A stretch of DNA of 64,000 bases from the NCBI GenBank assembly GCA_032191485.1, contig JAVDOI010000007.1:25914387-25978386 (forward strand), read 5' to 3'. The notes beneath the pieces were generated by a model that ran no database searches, was not told where the DNA came from, and was given only the letters and a program-made list of their open reading frames with translations. Positions 61,031 to 64,000 of this stretch are shown in pieces. Each line of letters starts with the position of its first letter. Position 1 is the stretch's first letter. The position numbers and the translations under genes were made by a program. The stretch is from Leptoclinus maculatus. Its lineage: Eukaryota > Chordata > Actinopteri > Perciformes > Stichaeidae.

Positions 61031-62159
61031 GTGTATAAAACTGCAACCAAAATGAGAATTTGTGATGTTTTAGGAGACAGGATTGAGTCTGACTCAATAT
61101 GTAACACGTTACATTAACATGTATCATATGCACCAGCTGTGGAAAAACATCTGTGTAATCCAACAGAAAGTGCAAGCTGGCAATCTGATGCACATTATAT
61201 ACAACTCAGCGTAACATGTTCTGAGTGTTTGAACAGAAGCACATTATGTTTTGGTCAAAATAGCACCACTGAATGCTTTGCCCAGTCATTGTGACACTGT
61301 GAATACTCACTGACACATGTTTAGAAGTCTCATGGGCTTCACATTATTGGATTATTGTCTGGTGCCACTGTGTTGTAATGGAGGATATTTCCTTGACAAT
61401 GCACTTTTCTGACTCTCACTTTTGGCTCATTTAATCATTCATGTATGTGAATATCTTGTATAATTTGACAAATATTACATGTATTTCATTTCTGCAGACC
61501 CTTCTGGAGCTATGATCCGGCCTGAGCCTACATAGTTGCAAAGTTTCTGTCCGAGCCCGATTTATAACCTGAATTACCACTGTAGAAAAAATGAATTAAA
61601 TAAAAAATTCTCCTACATTAACATAACATTCTCCTACTGACTGGTGAGATAATGGTGAGATATCATAAAACACACACCCTGGCACACCTTCAATGACATC
61701 CACTTTAACGCAGACAAGACGCAGAATTTTATTAGAAATTGTATTTGTAATATAAATGACATTAAGGAAACGTATTCAAAGCCCCAATAGGGCTCAGTCA
61801 ATGGTGCTGAGAGTAAACATAAACGTAGAATAGTACTTTGTATACTCACCAAAAAAACTCTGCTCTGAAAGCATTTAAGTGAATTAGTGGAGTGCATGAC
61901 ATACAGTGAGCTCTTAACGAGTTCCCAGTGTAAATCAGAGAGAGAACACGACGGACCGCATGCAAAAACATTTGTTTTATCTTAACTTGTTCTTACGGCG
62001 GGCTCGTACTCGTGCGCCAGACCTTGAATTAGTGCAAAATTTAATTTAGTTTTTTTGCAGCTAACTTTCTTCTGGATAAGTTTCTGTGCATCGACTTGAA
62101 AGGCTTAGTTGAGTAGTTTCCACCTTTTTGACTTCTCTATCCAGAAATCCGAAAAACCT

Positions 62160-62490
62160 TTTTAAGCTCAGAGGTGGCACACATCCAACGATTCACGTCT
62201 CCAGTGGATGATTAAACCTTTCTCTAATACCTTCAAGTACAGAACATTGTGGCTGATGCCTCTTCACCTAATTAGCACTTGCATCTGTCGATACAGCTAA
62301 ATCCTGATTAGATTTTGGTAATCCCGTTTGCGCCAACTGACTTGCAAGGCTACACAAACCATCTTAAATATTCATCAGTGCGACTGGCCTGTTCCCTTGA
62401 CGGGCTTGGTGACAAACTTGGCACTTGACGCAGCCACATGGCTTTCACATATGGTACTCGCTGCGTGTGACCCAATTTGACCTGCTATGT
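62160..62490. promoter_or_regulatory. candidate upstream regulatory block
   Basis: A non-repetitive block with CTAATTAG, TGATTAG and GTAATCCC (OTX-like TAATCC) motifs and balanced base composition, lying just before the 16-bp minisatellite. No ORF of interest. Function is inferred from motif density only. Confidence 0.2.
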
Positions 62491-62598
62491 CACATAAGCT
62501 TCAATGTACATACATTCAAGTGAACACAACCAGTTGGGGCACTCGGTTGGAAGCAGACTTAGTCATATATAGTGCTCGGACTTGACTGCCTCCACAGC

Positions 62599-62857
62599 GT
62601 TGTTCTACGCTGACGTTGGTCTACGCTGACGTTGTTCTACGCTGACGTTGTTCTACGCTGACGTTGGTCTACGCTGACGTTGTTCTACGCTGACGTTGTT
62701 CTACGCTGACGTTGTTCTACGCTGACGTTGTTCTATGCTGACGTTGTTCTACACTGACATTGTTCTATGCTGACGTTGTTCTACGCTGACGTTGTTCTAC
62801 GCTGACGTTGTTCTACGCTGACGTTGTTCTACGCTGACATTGTTCTATGCTGACGTT
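62599..62857. repeat. 16-bp minisatellite, about 16 copies
   Basis: The unit GTTGTTCTACGCTGAC repeats about 16 times with few substitutions (variants TCTATGC, ACATTG, GGTCTACG). The very low divergence indicates recent expansion. Confidence 0.95.
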
Positions 62858-64000
62858 ATTACATTTGTCATCTGCGAATGCGTGCATGTGTGTTTATTGT
62901 GGCAGCCATCCAAGGCTAAATCAAAGTGTATATTTATTGGGCATGTTGGTGCCGGTGAACCTCCGACCACACGTTTGTTTATTAATGATGGCACGGTGCC
63001 AGGTTGTACGGTGCTGTTAGTGTTTGTCTTGTTGGTGCATGTAACTTCTTACCTCTGACGATTATGTACAAGGCTCGTATGATTAAACCCGGGGTGCAGC
63101 CAGGAAAGCATATAAAGTTGCAATGGCCACCGGTTTGAGAGCGCAATATAGCCTTTGAATGGTCTTGGACTTGCCAGGCCCACCTGATTTGCCCTTTGCC
63201 CACCAGCACTGTGATGTCTGCATACGCCACTGCACTGACTTTAAGGATGGGCATACATGTGTGTCATGCAGAAACCTGAGTCAGATCATGTGGGAAAAAG
63301 TTTTTTAGAAGGGTTTGGGAAAATGGCATTTTGACACTATAACGTCAACCAAAATGTGAATATTCCTATTTTAATGCATTAGAAACACTGGGAAGCTACA
63401 GAATGACATAAAAGCCACTAAAAGGCCACTTTTCGTATTTCCTAGGAGCATCAGCTTACCTACATTATCTTTAATGGTTCTGGAATTATCAATGTTTTGC
63501 ATAGTTCTTCCAGTCAACGTTTGTTATCGTATATAGGCACATACAGCACTTACAGATAGACAGTAAATACCACAGGGGATTAAGTCTGTGACCTTAGTTG
63601 AAAGATGATACGCCTGTTCAGGAGACTGCAGAGACCTTTTTAATCACCCCAAATGTCTTAAACTCTCTGTGAAGAAGCACCCGAGACAGTCGGATGTACG
63701 ATAGACCCTAATCCCGAGAAAGGAAGAGATTTTCATACATCAGTGAGGGATGAAGAGCGAGACGAAACATCAGTCCAACATAAACTTCAAAGCTTGTTTT
63801 TAAAAGACAAGAATTTGTAAATGCCAAAACACGCATCCGAAGCCACACACACACACACACACATATAGACTGTTTATTACATGTGAGGGTCTCTCAGCTG
63901 CATTGCCTTAACTTCAATTTAGTCCTCACTACTAGAAAACCAATCTTACCAAATGAACCTTCTCTTCAGCCATTACATTAAAACAGAACAAGAAGAACGA

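Larger units (their letters stand above)
42260..64000. other. intergenic DNA upstream of kitlg
   Basis: No exon is supported. In mammals this side leads to DUSP6, but no phosphatase exon is seen. The interval contains minisatellites (42866-43200, 44197-44405, 62599-62857), LINE fragments, a nested transposon stack (51651-53842), a Tc1 relic (60290-60890) and microsatellites. The stretches 45060-48150, 49100-51640, 53850-55430 and 61050-62580 hold no recognised repeat or gene, apart from short candidate conserved blocks listed separately. Confidence 0.6.

Noticed and set aside
62599..62857. Regularly spaced 16-bp repeats as a possible CRISPR array
   Set aside because: Units are contiguous without spacers, and the DNA is vertebrate. 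It is a minisatellite.

Overview
This is vertebrate nuclear DNA, almost certainly from a teleost fish and probably a percomorph. It has large non-coding spans, spliced exons with GT/AG borders, many CA/GA microsatellites, long G/C homopolymers, and many repeat families typical of fish: L2/Rex-like LINE tails, Tc1-like relics, Harbinger-like remains and tRNA-like SINE fragments. Nothing looks prokaryotic.

I can support one protein-coding gene: the KIT ligand (stem cell factor) gene, kitlg (most like teleost kitlga), on the minus strand. Eight coding exons were read directly from the sequence. Exon 1 (MKKPK) is at 41892-41906, and the TGA used here ends at 18681. The spliced model is 257 residues long with consistent phases: signal peptide, four-helix cytokine domain, Ser/Thr/Cys-rich stalk, one transmembrane helix and a short cytoplasmic tail. 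Intron 1 is about 17.9 kb; the other introns are 0.2-1.8 kb. A TATA box lies upstream of exon 1 at 42242-42249, followed by a leader with several short upstream ORFs. A long 3' UTR may run to a poly(A) signal near 14021.

Layout: 1-14.0 kb is downstream intergenic DNA (Tc1 relic, solo LTRs, AT-rich inverted repeat, GC-rich island at 8.25-8.55 kb). 14.0-18.68 kb is the putative 3' UTR or downstream flank, with a 190-200 bp tandem duplication. 18.68-24.0 kb holds exons 8 to 2. 24.0-41.9 kb is intron 1, with repeats and homeodomain-motif-rich candidate enhancer DNA at 39.15-39.59 kb. 41.9-42.25 kb is exon 1 and the promoter. 42.3-64 kb is upstream intergenic DNA (minisatellite split by a LINE, nested transposon stack at 51.65-53.84 kb, several LINE fragments, Tc1 relic, 16-bp minisatellite).

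The most interesting signal is at the 3' splice site of exon 6. In the kitlg pre-mRNA a run of 22 G, an 84-nt loop containing a consensus branch point (CACTAAC), and a run of 20 C directly before the acceptor AG could pair into a long G:C stem. The stem would occlude the polypyrimidine tract of a frame-preserving 57-nt exon encoding the juxtamembrane stalk. In mammals, alternative inclusion of KITLG exon 6 in this part of the protein sets the balance of soluble and membrane-bound ligand.
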